From NCBI GenBank assembly GCA_035515475.1, contig DATJBF010000029.1:1-44715 (forward strand): a stretch of 44,715 nt of DNA. Reading direction: 5' to 3'. The notes under the pieces are model-generated. The model saw only the letters and a list, made by a program, of their open reading frames with translations. It made no database searches and had not been told where the DNA came from. The number at the start of each line of letters is the position of its first letter. Position 1 is the stretch's first letter. Made by a program: the position numbers and the translations under genes. Shown in pieces: positions 1-8,346 of the stretch. This DNA comes from DATJBF01 sp035515475 (lineage in GTDB: Bacteria > Verrucomicrobiota > Verrucomicrobiia > Palsa-1439).

Positions 1-91
1 TGGCGGAGAGGGAGGGATTCGAACCCTCGATGGACCATAAGCCCATACCGGTTTTCGAGACCGGCCTATTCAACCACTCTAGCACCTCTCC
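1..91 (-). tRNA. tRNA-Ser (anticodon CGA)
   Basis: Read on the minus strand, GGAGAGG at the 5' end pairs with CCTCTCC near the 3' end, followed by discriminator G and an encoded CCA at positions 3–1. The anticodon stem CCGGT/ACCGG closes the loop CTCGAAA, giving anticodon CGA, which reads UCG serine codons. A long variable arm and the T-loop GGTTCGAATCC are present, as expected for a class II serine tRNA. Confidence 0.96.
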
Positions 92-180
92 GGCTGCCTC
101 AACCGAGGCTGATGCGAAGATCTTCTTATGACACATGTTCCCGGTTGGCACCCCGGCTTTGTCACGTCATACTTAAAGCC

Positions 181-798
181 ATGCAAAACGCAGTCGAAAT
201 TCTTTACAAGCTCAACAACCTTCCCAAGAACCTGTGCCGCAACGGTCGTCGTACATATTCTGCCATCATTCAGGTCGGCGGCAAGCAGATATGTGGTCTT
301 GGCGGTCTGGCGACGGTTTTTGTGGCTGCATCGTTGCTCGGGTGCCAACGGTGCGAGGACAGGGGGCAAATAGCCATGCAGGCGGTGCTCCCGCAGCTCA
401 ATCGGGTTGTCGTGAGTAATCTCGTTCGTGAGGTGTCGCTGTGCATCTCAAATGCCGCGGCGCAACCTGTGGTCGAACACTACTACATGCCTTCTTCGGC
501 GGAGGCCCCGGTCGCCTACGGCTTGAGGCCCGTATCATCCTCGGAAGTTGAGTATGACTTGGGGGGTAATGTCGTGGTTCATACACGTGGGGCCAGTGCT
601 CCCTACATGTCGGTTCGCGTTCCCGTTCACGCCGGGGCTGGACTCTGCCTGTGGGGCGTATACATCTGCATCAAGCCCGGAGGGGGCTTCGCCAAGGACA
701 ACAACCACTGGATTCTTGAAGACCGCGGTGCAACTGCAACCCCGGTCGTCAAACTGAGTGACGAGGTGCTGGTGTACGCGGAAAGGCGGAACCGGTAG
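181..798 (+). CDS. Hypothetical protein, possible lipoprotein
   Basis: I do not recognise this family. The frame is open from 112, but the ATG at 181 is as plausible a start and neither has a clear Shine-Dalgarno site. A hydrophobic stretch beginning GLGGLATVFVAASLLGC ends in a lipobox-like LLGC, so the mature protein may be a lipoprotein of about 150 residues. The N-region before that stretch would be unusually long and arginine-containing. The C-terminal part is beta-rich with Gly, Val and Ser and has no recognisable catalytic motif. It lies alone between the tRNA-Ser and the TauE/SafE gene. Codon quality is poorer than in neighbouring genes, so it could be spurious or a decayed gene. Confidence 0.4.
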   Translation: MQNAVEILYKLNNLPKNLCRNGRRTYSAIIQVGGKQICGLGGLATVFVAASLLGCQRCEDRGQIAMQAVLPQLNRVVVSNLVREVSLCISNAAAQPVVEHYYMPSSAEAPVAYGLRPVSSSEVEYDLGGNVVVHTRGASAPYMSVRVPVHAGAGLCLWGVYICIKPGGGFAKDNNHWILEDRGATATPVVKLSDEVLVYAERRNR

Positions 799-913
799 TT
801 TGCGCCATCCCAAGTGTAGGCGAGCTGATGGTTGACTAGCCCAGCCGCCGAGTTTGGCGAAGTCGAATCTTGCGCGTCCGTCTGAAGCAACGGCATTATC
901 GGTGTGACCTCGC

Positions 914-1681
914 ATGAATCCCGAATCACTTTGGACCTTGCCTCTGCTGTTCGTCGTCGGCGCGGCGGCGGGTTGGATGGATTCCATCGCCGGCGGCGGC
1001 GGGTTGATCACCCTGCCCGTGTTGCTCAATCTCGGTTTGCCTCCCGCGGACGCGATTGGGACGAACAAACTGCAGGCAGTGTTCGGTTCCGGCAGCGCCG
1101 CATGGCACTACGGTCGGGCCGGGCTGATCAACCTGCGCGAGGCAACTGTCGGCGTCCTGTTCACTGCGGTCGGCGCCATCGCCGGGGCGCTGGTCGTGCA
1201 GCATCTGCACCCAGACTTCCTGCGAACAATCATTCCGTTCCTGCTCATCGCCATCGCGCTGTATTTTCTGGTTCGTCCACAACTGGGCGATGCCGACGCG
1301 CAACCGCGCCTCTCGTCCGGCCTGTTTCATCTCGTCTTCGGTCTGACGATCGGGTTCTATGACGGGTTCTTCGGCCCCGGCACCGGTTCGTTTTGGGCAA
1401 TGGCGTACGTGCTCGTTCTCGGTTTCAATCTCACCAAAGCCACGGCGCACACGAAGGCGATGAATTTCACCAGCAACGCCGCGTCGCTGGCCGTGTTCGC
1501 GTTCGGCGGCCAAGCGCATCTGCTGGCCGGGTTGACGATGGGAGCCGGTCAACTCATCGGCGCGCGGGTCGGTGCGAAGATGGTGATCCGACGCGGCGCG
1601 CGGTTCATCCGTCCGATCTTCATTGCGGTCGCCATCACGATCAGCGCGCGGCTGTTGTGGCAGAATTTTGCACGACCGTGA
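914..1681 (+). CDS. TauE/SafE (TSUP) family membrane permease, YfcA-like
   Basis: A 255-residue integral membrane protein of the TauE/SafE family, whose members are thought to export sulfite, sulfoacetate or related organosulfur anions, or act as general anion permeases. The two family half-repeats are visible: an N-terminal WMDSIAGGGGLITLP motif following the first helix, and the matching GFYDGFFGPGTGSFW motif about 125 residues later. The conserved GTNKLQ segment follows the first motif. Length and motif order match YfcA-like proteins. No sulfur-metabolism gene is next to it, so the substrate cannot be assigned. It converges on the dppC-like gene, with 24 bases between the stops. Confidence 0.9.
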   Translation: MNPESLWTLPLLFVVGAAAGWMDSIAGGGGLITLPVLLNLGLPPADAIGTNKLQAVFGSGSAAWHYGRAGLINLREATVGVLFTAVGAIAGALVVQHLHPDFLRTIIPFLLIAIALYFLVRPQLGDADAQPRLSSGLFHLVFGLTIGFYDGFFGPGTGSFWAMAYVLVLGFNLTKATAHTKAMNFTSNAASLAVFAFGGQAHLLAGLTMGAGQLIGARVGAKMVIRRGARFIRPIFIAVAITISARLLWQNFARP

Positions 1682-1705
1682 GTCGTCAAAGGCGCGGCGC
1701 GGTTC

Positions 1706-2569
1706 TCACCGCCACCGCTGGCGCAAGCCGTCGCTGAGAAGATTGAAGGCCAACACGGTCCAGGTGATCGCCAGTCCAGGCGCGATGCAGAGCCACGGCG
1801 CGATGCGCAACGTGCTCCGCTCCTCCCGCAACATCATGCCCCACTCGGGCACGTCCGGTTGGCCCGACAACCCGAGAAACGCCAGCCCGGCGGATTCGAG
1901 CACCGCGCTCCCGAGGGTCAGCGTCGTCAGCACCAGAATCAACGCCATGCAATTCGGCAGGATCTCCACCGCAGCGATCCGCCAGCGACTGGCGCCGGCG
2001 GCGCGCGCCGCCAGAACGTATTCTTTCGCGCCCTCCGACACGAATGCCGCGCGGACTTGGCGCACCACGGTTGGCAAACTGGCGATGCCGACGGCGATGG
2101 CCACACTCGTCGGCGACGGAGCGAGGACCGTCAACGCGACCAGCCCGAGCAGGATCGACGGGAAGGCCAGAAGAAAATCCGTCACGTGGCTGACGAACGC
2201 GTCGAACCACCCGCGCAACACGCCCGCTGCGGCTCCGAGCACTGTTCCCCCCAACACGGCAATCGCCGTCGCACCCAGTGCGATGCCGAGCGTGGCGCGC
2301 GCGCCGTACAACAGGCGGGTCATCGCATCGCGCCCCACACCGTCGACGCCGAGCCAGTGCTTGAGGGAGGGCGCAGCCAGTGCCTGATCCCGATAGCGTT
2401 GTTCCGTTGGCCCGTGCCTGGCAAGGACGCCTGCCAGTGCGGCGGCGGCAATTACGACGGCGAGCATCGCCGCGCCAAATCGCAGCAGGACGGGCGTCTC
2501 GTCCGTCTTGTCGAGGGGACTTGCGGGCGGGACGTCCGCGCTACTTTTGTAATTTCGGATCCAATGCAT
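1706..2569 (-). CDS. ABC transporter permease, DppC/OppC-like
   Basis: A 287-residue inner-membrane subunit of a peptide/nickel-type ABC importer. The N-terminus carries one helix (about residues 30–50) and a periplasmic segment with HWLGVDGVGRDAMTRLLYGAR, the typical OppC/DppC feature before the transport domain. The EAA loop that contacts the ATPase is readable as EYVLAARAAGASRWRI. The start ATG lies inside the end of the upstream dppB-like gene (29-bp overlap), so the two are translationally coupled. No ATPase gene lies beside them. A family-5 substrate-binding protein is encoded about 15 kb away (18585–20105), so the transporter may be dispersed across the genome. Substrate is unknown. 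Confidence 0.92.
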   Translation of the reverse strand: MHWIRNYKSSADVPPASPLDKTDETPVLLRFGAAMLAVVIAAAALAGVLARHGPTEQRYRDQALAAPSLKHWLGVDGVGRDAMTRLLYGARATLGIALGATAIAVLGGTVLGAAAGVLRGWFDAFVSHVTDFLLAFPSILLGLVALTVLAPSPTSVAIAVGIASLPTVVRQVRAAFVSEGAKEYVLAARAAGASRWRIAAVEILPNCMALILVLTTLTLGSAVLESAGLAFLGLSGQPDVPEWGMMLREERSTLRIAPWLCIAPGLAITWTVLAFNLLSDGLRQRWR

Positions 2570-3458
2570 AATGCGCCACGTCCACCGCCAAATTCACGGC
2601 CATCACCATCGCCACGAGCACGAGCAACGCCCCTTGAACTGCCGGATAATCGCGCGCCAGCACCGCCGTCGCGATGTAGCGGCCGATACCCGGCCACGCA
2701 AACACGGTCTCCGTGAGCACCGCGCCTCCGAGCAAATACGCAAACTCGACGCCGATCATGGTTACGATTGGGACGAGCGCGGCGCGCAATGCGTGGCGAT
2801 AAAGCACCACCCGTTCGGGGGCGCCCTTGGCCCGTGCCGTGCGAATGAAATCCGTGCCGAGGGTTTCCAGCACGGCGGTCCGCGTGACGCGCGCGACGAA
2901 CGCGGCCGGAATCGTCGCCAGCACCAGCGCGGGCATCACGAGGTGGTCAAGGCCGCCGCGTTCGCCTGCAGGCAACCAGCCGAGCTTCAGCGAAAACAGC
3001 AACATCGCCAGCAATCCAAGCCAAAACACCGGCACGCTCAACCCCACCAGACTGACCGTCGTGCCGAGCGCGTCCTTCCAGGTTCCGGCGTGGCGCGCTC
3101 CCAAGACGCCGAGCCAGACGCCGCTTGCCGTGGCGACGGCGAGGGCGACGATGGCGAGTTCGACCGTTGCGGGCCAGGTTCGCGCCAAATCCTCCTTGAC
3201 GTCGCGCCCGGTGACGATCGACTCGCCGAAGCTACCGTGTCCGAGCACGTTCTCCAGCCAGATTGCGTATTGCATTGGCAACGGTCGATCCAGGGCGAAC
3301 CGTTTTCGGATCGCCGCGAGCCGGTCTGGCGTCGGGTTCTTCAGCAGCAGCCGCGCGGGGTCGCCGGGCACAGCGCGGACCAGCAGGAAGACGGCGATGC
3401 TGGCGGCCAACAACGCCAAGGCCAGCGACGCCATCCGCCGCAACAAGAATGCGCCCAT
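2541..3458 (-). CDS. ABC transporter permease, DppB/OppB-like
   Basis: A 305-residue permease subunit of the same peptide-type importer. The start is placed at 3458, where the protein begins MGAFLLRRMASLALALLAAS, the usual OppB/DppB N-terminal helix; the frame is open further upstream, but that extension does not look like the family. The signature after the first helix, VRAVPGDPARLLL, and the EAA loop DFIRTARAKGAPERVV are present. It is the first gene of a two-gene operon with the DppC-like subunit. The roughly 300 bases upstream, shared with the divergent acyl-CoA-dehydrogenase operon, must hold its promoter; none was identified on this strand. Confidence 0.92.
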   Translation of the reverse strand: MGAFLLRRMASLALALLAASIAVFLLVRAVPGDPARLLLKNPTPDRLAAIRKRFALDRPLPMQYAIWLENVLGHGSFGESIVTGRDVKEDLARTWPATVELAIVALAVATASGVWLGVLGARHAGTWKDALGTTVSLVGLSVPVFWLGLLAMLLFSLKLGWLPAGERGGLDHLVMPALVLATIPAAFVARVTRTAVLETLGTDFIRTARAKGAPERVVLYRHALRAALVPIVTMIGVEFAYLLGGAVLTETVFAWPGIGRYIATAVLARDYPAVQGALLVLVAMVMAVNLAVDVAHYALDPKLQK

Positions 3459-3538
3459 GGTGGGAATCTTATGTTGCTCTGCCGGTGAGCCGCAAGCCCT
3501 TAGCGGGACCAATGCAAACGAACGCCCCTTCATCCTGA

Positions 3539-3565
3539 CCTTCTCCCCATCGGATGGGGCGAAGG
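3539..3565. repeat. Intergenic hairpin between divergent operons
   Basis: CCTTC-T-CCCCAT, a short loop, then ATGGGG-C-GAAGG form an 11-pair stem with one T/C mismatch. It lies in the 304-base gap 3459–3762 between the dppB-like gene and the divergent oxidation operon. There is no T-run, so it is more likely a REP-like intergenic palindrome or a structured leader of the dppB-like transcript than a terminator. Apart from this and the promoter at 3681–3709, I see nothing else in the gap. Confidence 0.5.
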
Positions 3566-3680
3566 GATCGACTTTGGTCTGCTCATGGCGTCATACCGCT
3601 TGGGCCACGGTTCCCATAGAGAGGGTCAGGGTGGAGGGTTGGCGCAGCGGATCGACCGTTCTACCCTCACGCATGTTGGA

Positions 3681-3709
3681 TTGACTCGGCGTGCGAAATC
3701 GGCTATACA
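3681..3709 (+). promoter_or_regulatory. Sigma-70-type promoter of the acyl-CoA dehydrogenase/ETF operon
   Basis: TTGACT at 3681–3686 and TATACA at 3704–3709 are separated by exactly 17 bases, each one mismatch from the consensus. Transcription would start near 3716, leaving a leader of about 45 bases before the ATG at 3763, which is preceded by GGAGG at 3751. Spacing and position make this the best promoter candidate for the six-gene cluster. Confidence 0.65.
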
Positions 3710-3762
3710 CGGCCCAAGTCTGCGGTTCTCACCCCGCCCGCCAGACGGACGGAGGCACAATT

Positions 3763-6006
3763 ATGTCAACCGCGACCACGGCAGAAGTCCCAGCCGTTTT
3801 GAGCACACTTCCCGGCGATGACGTGCGCCAGATCATGTGGCGGTTCGCCGACCGTTTCGACCTCCAGATGCTCGTACAATCGGCCCGGCGCGTCGCGCGG
3901 GGTCCCGTGGCGCGGATGGTGGCAGACGGCGCGCGCAATTCGCACGAGTGGACCGAGCAGAAGGCCAAATTGTTGGGGGTGTTTGACGAGGCGGGACTCA
4001 CCGCCGTTTTCACGGATCCCGAGCAGGGCGGTTTTATCGAGGGGCCGAAGAACCTCGCGCTGGCGTTGCTTGCCTTCGAATTATCGTGGGTGGATGGCGG
4101 CGCTGCGACCTGCAGCATGGCCGGCAACCTCGCACTGGCGCCGATTTACGGGCGGGGCACGCCCGAGCAACGGGACAAGTACATGCGGTTGGCCTGTCCT
4201 CCCAAGCCCGGCGAGGACCGCAAGATCACGCGCGGCGCGTTCGCGTTGACCGAGCCGCTGCCCTACGTCGGCGTCGAGACGGGATTGCTCAGCGGCAAAG
4301 TGCGCATCGCGGAGTGGAAGAAGGGCCAGGAACCGGTCCTCCAGGTGGAGAAACGCGGCCGGTTCATCACCAACATGGGCTTTGCCAATTTCGTGGCGGC
4401 GGCCGTCGACACCGGCGACGACCGCATCAAGGGCAGTTGCATGGTCATTCTCGAGGAAACCGACCCCGGGGTTTTCGACCGGGGCGTGCCGACGCGCAAA
4501 CTCGTGCACCAACTTTCCTCGACCTGCGATCCCGTGCTCAGCCTGCGCGTACCCGCCCACCGCATCATCGGCGGCTACAAAATCAAAGATGGCGCGATCG
4601 TCCCGAATTTCACCCACGGCGAAATCATCGAAGCGGTGTTCCGCCGGACGCGCGTGACGGTGGGGCTGATGACCGCCGCGAAGTTGCTGTCGGCGGTCGA
4701 GCCGGTGATTCGCTACCAGCGCGGGCGGTTCCGCGGCGGCGATGCGGCCGCACCGGGCTCGCCGCGCTACGAACTCGGTCTGCAGATGAAAGAAGACGTG
4801 CTCCATCGGCTGGTGGACGTGTGGGCCACGGGCGAGGCGGCGTCGTCGCTCGGGTTCGCCGCCGCGCGGTTGTTCGACGAACTCGACCCGCTGGAGATCA
4901 AGAGGGACGGTGTGTTTGCGGCGCGCAAGATCGAAGGGGGACGGGCGCAATTTCGGGCCATGATGGCACTGGAGAAAGAGGCGTTGGAATTTATCCGGCT
5001 CGCGGCACAGCCCGAAGAGAAACGTGACGCAAAACGATTTGCGGCGCTGAAGTCCGATACCTTGATACGGTTTGCCGTGCTCGATTCCCTGGCCAACGTG
5101 CTGTGTCCGGCCTGCAAACTTTGGAACACCGGCCACGGCGCGAACATGATGCGCGAGGCCGTCAGTCTGATGGGCGGGTACGGCATCACGGAAGACTGCC
5201 CGGGATTCCTCGGCCACAAGTGGATGGACGCGCAGTTGGAAGCCACGTATGAAGGCCCTGAGGCCGTCCAGCGCCGGCAGCTCTCGATCACGATGACAAG
5301 CAAGCTGTTCCTCGCCCAATACCGCAACTGGATCGGCGAGATGCGCGAGATTGCCGGACGTCGACCCGGCACGGGTGCGTGTACGCTGGCCACCGCGATG
5401 CAGCTGTGGTTGTGGACACTGGAGCACCTGCAGAACACTCCGGATGCCAACGGCCACGAGTTGTATCACGGGAGTCGACAGGGGGTGACGTTCCCGTTGG
5501 CCGACGCGCTTTGCTGGCTGCTGGCGGCGCGCTGTTTCATTCTCGACGTGCTCGAACTCGAGGCCCGGGGCGCGGAGAACCCCACCGTTGCCGAGGGTTT
5601 CGGCGGCCTGCTCAATTTTATGTCCGACCTTTGTCACGTTCAATGTGCGCGCGCCGCGGGTGAAGTCGGCCGGATTTGTGCCGAACTGGTTTTCGGGTAC
5701 AACCGTCACCCCGCGTGGGACAACCAGGCGTGCGCGGCCTGTTTCGTCTCCGAGGACCTGGACGCCTTGGAGAGCGTCATGCCCGGCATTGCCAGTTCGG
5801 CCCGCGTTTACACGGACGTGATCGAGGAAGGCCAATCGCATCCCGCCAAAGCCGGCCCTTGCGTTCGGTTCGACGGCATGGAAGCATTCACCAGCCTGCG
5901 CGTGAAGCTCGACGGGTGCCTGACCGGAGCGCGCCTCGCCAAGGACCGCGCCGCCGAAGCGGTGACCAAAGTCATGATTCCTGAAGCCTTGGATTATCCG
6001 GCGTGA
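3763..6006 (+). CDS. Acyl-CoA dehydrogenase-like flavoprotein, enlarged (747 aa)
   Basis: An acyl-CoA dehydrogenase superfamily member, nearly twice the usual 380–400 residues. The start at 3763 follows GGAGG by 7 bases. An N-terminal all-alpha region of about 100 residues precedes the FAD/substrate domain, with FALTEP near residue 163 (compare the family's CLTEP). The C-terminal helical domain contains MMREAVSLMGGYGITEDCPG, the well-known FAD-binding stretch, and then ATYEG with Glu497 at the position of the catalytic base of medium-chain acyl-CoA dehydrogenase. About 230 further residues form a helical extension, as in long bacterial members. It should oxidise a CoA thioester, or a related substrate, and pass electrons to the ETF encoded downstream. 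First gene of its operon. The substrate is not readable from sequence. Confidence 0.88.
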   Translation: MSTATTAEVPAVLSTLPGDDVRQIMWRFADRFDLQMLVQSARRVARGPVARMVADGARNSHEWTEQKAKLLGVFDEAGLTAVFTDPEQGGFIEGPKNLALALLAFELSWVDGGAATCSMAGNLALAPIYGRGTPEQRDKYMRLACPPKPGEDRKITRGAFALTEPLPYVGVETGLLSGKVRIAEWKKGQEPVLQVEKRGRFITNMGFANFVAAAVDTGDDRIKGSCMVILEETDPGVFDRGVPTRKLVHQLSSTCDPVLSLRVPAHRIIGGYKIKDGAIVPNFTHGEIIEAVFRRTRVTVGLMTAAKLLSAVEPVIRYQRGRFRGGDAAAPGSPRYELGLQMKEDVLHRLVDVWATGEAASSLGFAAARLFDELDPLEIKRDGVFAARKIEGGRAQFRAMMALEKEALEFIRLAAQPEEKRDAKRFAALKSDTLIRFAVLDSLANVLCPACKLWNTGHGANMMREAVSLMGGYGITEDCPGFLGHKWMDAQLEATYEGPEAVQRRQLSITMTSKLFLAQYRNWIGEMREIAGRRPGTGACTLATAMQLWLWTLEHLQNTPDANGHELYHGSRQGVTFPLADALCWLLAARCFILDVLELEARGAENPTVAEGFGGLLNFMSDLCHVQCARAAGEVGRICAELVFGYNRHPAWDNQACAACFVSEDLDALESVMPGIASSARVYTDVIEEGQSHPAKAGPCVRFDGMEAFTSLRVKLDGCLTGARLAKDRAAEAVTKVMIPEALDYPA

Positions 6007-6066
6007 ACGGTTATAAGCTGCCGATGCGGGTGACGGGACTGAGCAATCGATACGAAAGGTAAACAA

Positions 6067-7374
6067 GTGAGCACGAACACAAGATTCATACTGACGCAAA
6101 CGGATATTCCAACCCACTGGTACAACGTGTTGGCGGATGTGCCGAAACCGTTGCCGCCGCCGTTGCATCCGGGCACCAAGGAACCCATCACGCCGGACAT
6201 GATGATGGCCCTGTTCCCGGAGAACCTTGTGATGCAGGAAATGACGCCCGAGCGGTGGATCGAAATCCCCGAGCCGATTCGCGACATTTACGCCTTGTGG
6301 CGGCCCACGCCGCTGCTGCGGGCGGTGCGGCTCGAGAAGGAGCTGCAAACGCCGGCGCACATTTACTACAAGTACGAGGGCGCGAGTCCCGCCGGCAGCC
6401 ATAAACCCAACACGGCGGTGGCGCAGGCCTACTACAACAAACAGGCCGGTACCAAACGGATCGCGACCGAGACGGGCGCGGGCCAATGGGGCTCGGCGCT
6501 GGCGCTCGGCTGCCGGCTGTTCGGGCTGGAATGCCGGGTGTACATGGTGCGCGTCAGCTTCGATCAGAAGCCGTACCGGAAGCTGATGATGCACACGTGG
6601 GGCGCGACGGTGTACCCCAGTCCGAGCGACCAGACCGAGTATGGGCGGAAACTGTTGAAGGAGCAACCCACTCACCCCGGCAGCCTCGGCATCGCCATCA
6701 GCGAGGCCATCGAGGACACGGTCAAACATCCCGGCACCAAGTACTCGCTTGGCAGTGTGCTCAACCACGTGTGCATGCACCAGACGGTCGTCGGTCAGGA
6801 GGCCATCAAACAGATGGAACTGGCTGGCGAGGAACCAGATGTGGTCGTCGGTTGCATCGGCGGCGGGAGCAATTTTGCCGGATTGGCCTTCCCGTTCGTG
6901 CGGCGGAAGATCGTCGAGAAGAAGACGTACCGGATCGTGGCGGTGGAACCATCGGTGTGCGCGTCGCTCACCAAGGGCGAGTTGAGGTACGACTTCGGCG
7001 ACACGGCGCAGACGACGCCGTTGCTGTGGATGTACACGCTGGGACACGACTTCATTCCGCCGAAGATCCACGCGGGCGGGCTGCGGTACCACGGGATGGC
7101 GCCGACGGTCAGCCATTTGTTCGATCTCGATCTGATTGAGGCGGTGGCGTATGCGCAGTCGAAGGTGTTCGAGGCGGCGGTGACCTTTGCCCGGACCGAG
7201 GGCATCATACCGGCGCCGGAGACCGCGCACGCCATTCGGGCGGTGATCGACGAGGCCTTGAAAGCCCGGCAGGACGGCCGGAAGAAGGTGATCCTGTTCA
7301 ACCTGAGCGGTCACGGCCTGCTCGATCTCGCGTCGTACGAGGCATATCTGTCCGGCAATTTGCGTGACGAATAA
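6067..7374 (+). CDS. TrpB2-type tryptophan synthase beta-like PLP enzyme
   Basis: A 435-residue fold-type II PLP enzyme of the TrpB2 class, with a GTG start after AAAGG. The PLP lysine is Lys113 in GSHKPNTA, the proton-transfer glutamate is Glu135 in ETGAGQWG, and the phosphate-binding loop is GCIGGGSNF at 263–271. The N-terminal extension before the catalytic core is typical of TrpB2 rather than TrpB1. No trpA or other tryptophan gene is nearby. It sits 60 bases after an acyl-CoA dehydrogenase and ahead of a porin and ETF genes, which argues for a role other than routine tryptophan synthesis. TrpB2 enzymes can work without TrpA on serine-like substrates plus indole. Its reaction here is inferred only in class (beta-replacement or beta-elimination). 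Confidence 0.9.
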   Translation: MSTNTRFILTQTDIPTHWYNVLADVPKPLPPPLHPGTKEPITPDMMMALFPENLVMQEMTPERWIEIPEPIRDIYALWRPTPLLRAVRLEKELQTPAHIYYKYEGASPAGSHKPNTAVAQAYYNKQAGTKRIATETGAGQWGSALALGCRLFGLECRVYMVRVSFDQKPYRKLMMHTWGATVYPSPSDQTEYGRKLLKEQPTHPGSLGIAISEAIEDTVKHPGTKYSLGSVLNHVCMHQTVVGQEAIKQMELAGEEPDVVVGCIGGGSNFAGLAFPFVRRKIVEKKTYRIVAVEPSVCASLTKGELRYDFGDTAQTTPLLWMYTLGHDFIPPKIHAGGLRYHGMAPTVSHLFDLDLIEAVAYAQSKVFEAAVTFARTEGIIPAPETAHAIRAVIDEALKARQDGRKKVILFNLSGHGLLDLASYEAYLSGNLRDE

Positions 7375-7396
7375 CCAACGTAAAGGAGACCATGCA

Positions 7397-8338
7397 ATGA
7401 AACGGCTGTTTCCGGTTGTTGTCGTTGTGTGTTGTGTGATCGCAGGCTTGGCCTTGCCCGCCAGAGCGTACGACCTGCCGTCGGTCAACCTTGGATTCAC
7501 CAGTTTCCTGGACGGCGGCCCGCCGGCGGGACCGGGAGTCTATTTCACGGAGTATCTGCAGTGGTACACGTCGGACCGGTTCACGGACCAGGGTGGCCAC
7601 AAGACTCCGTTGCCGATCGATCGACTCCAGGCGTGGGTCAGCCTGAACCAGTTGATCTATCAATCCAACAAGTCAGTCCTTCTCGGCGGCAAATGGGGCC
7701 TCGATCTGATTCAACCGCTCGTGGCCTTCGACGCCAGACCACAGGGCACGACCTCGCTGACCGAGAGCGGTCCCGGCGACCTGCTGGTCGGCCCCTTCAT
7801 CCAGTGGGACCCGATCATGGGCCAGCACGGGCCGGTGTTCATGCACCGAATCGAGCTCCAAATGCTGGTGCCCACGGGCCGGTATGACTCCGACGCGTTG
7901 CTCAATGCCGGCAGCAATTTCTTCTCGATCGATCCCTACTGGGCGGCAACGGTGTTCCTCCTCCCGCAGTGGACCATCTCGTGGCGTGTCCACTATTTGT
8001 GGAACGACGAGAACCGCAACCCGTCGGTTCCGTTCAACACATCCACCACGACGCAAGCCGGTCAGGCCGTTCATTTGAACTTCGCCTCCGGGTACGAAAT
8101 ATTGCCCAAGCGGTTGCGGATTGGGGTGAACGGTTACTACCTGAAACAATTCACCGACATGAGGGTGAACGGCGACAACGTTCCTGACACCCGCGAGCAA
8201 GTGCTGGGGATTGGCCCGGGCCTGGTCTGGCACATCTCGCCGAACGATCACGTTTTTGCCGGTGTCTACTTTGAGATGGCCTCGGAGAACCGGCCAGAAG
8301 GCGAGCGGTGCAACCTGCGTTGGGTGCACCACTTCTAG
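7397..8338 (+). CDS. Outer-membrane protein, MetA-pathway of phenol degradation family
   Basis: A 313-residue secreted protein. The start at 7397 follows AAAGGAG, and a clear signal peptide runs to about residue 26 (ALPARA). The mature part is a run of alternating amphipathic strands typical of a small outer-membrane beta-barrel, with PLPIDRLQAW, GDLLVGPFIQW and GPGLVWHISPNDHVFAGVYFE resembling proteins annotated as transporters in phenol and aromatic degradation clusters (Phenol_MetA_deg / SphA type). It probably provides outer-membrane uptake for the substrate of this operon, hinting at a hydrophobic or aromatic compound. It is embedded between trpB2 and the ETF:quinone oxidoreductase gene with almost no gap. 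The family assignment is by overall look, not a decisive motif. Confidence 0.75.
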   Translation: MKRLFPVVVVVCCVIAGLALPARAYDLPSVNLGFTSFLDGGPPAGPGVYFTEYLQWYTSDRFTDQGGHKTPLPIDRLQAWVSLNQLIYQSNKSVLLGGKWGLDLIQPLVAFDARPQGTTSLTESGPGDLLVGPFIQWDPIMGQHGPVFMHRIELQMLVPTGRYDSDALLNAGSNFFSIDPYWAATVFLLPQWTISWRVHYLWNDENRNPSVPFNTSTTTQAGQAVHLNFASGYEILPKRLRIGVNGYYLKQFTDMRVNGDNVPDTREQVLGIGPGLVWHISPNDHVFAGVYFEMASENRPEGERCNLRWVHHF

Positions 8339-8346
8339 CCGCTCCG

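Noticed and set aside
2571..3488. A 305-codon frame on the plus strand
   Set aside because: Antisense to the DppB-like permease; its composition (His, Arg, Gln) is that of a shadow frame.
4081..7500. A very long open frame (about 1139 codons) on the minus strand
   Set aside because: It lies opposite the acyl-CoA dehydrogenase and TrpB2 genes, has a His/Arg/Gln-rich nonsense composition and no domain; high-GC codon bias explains it.
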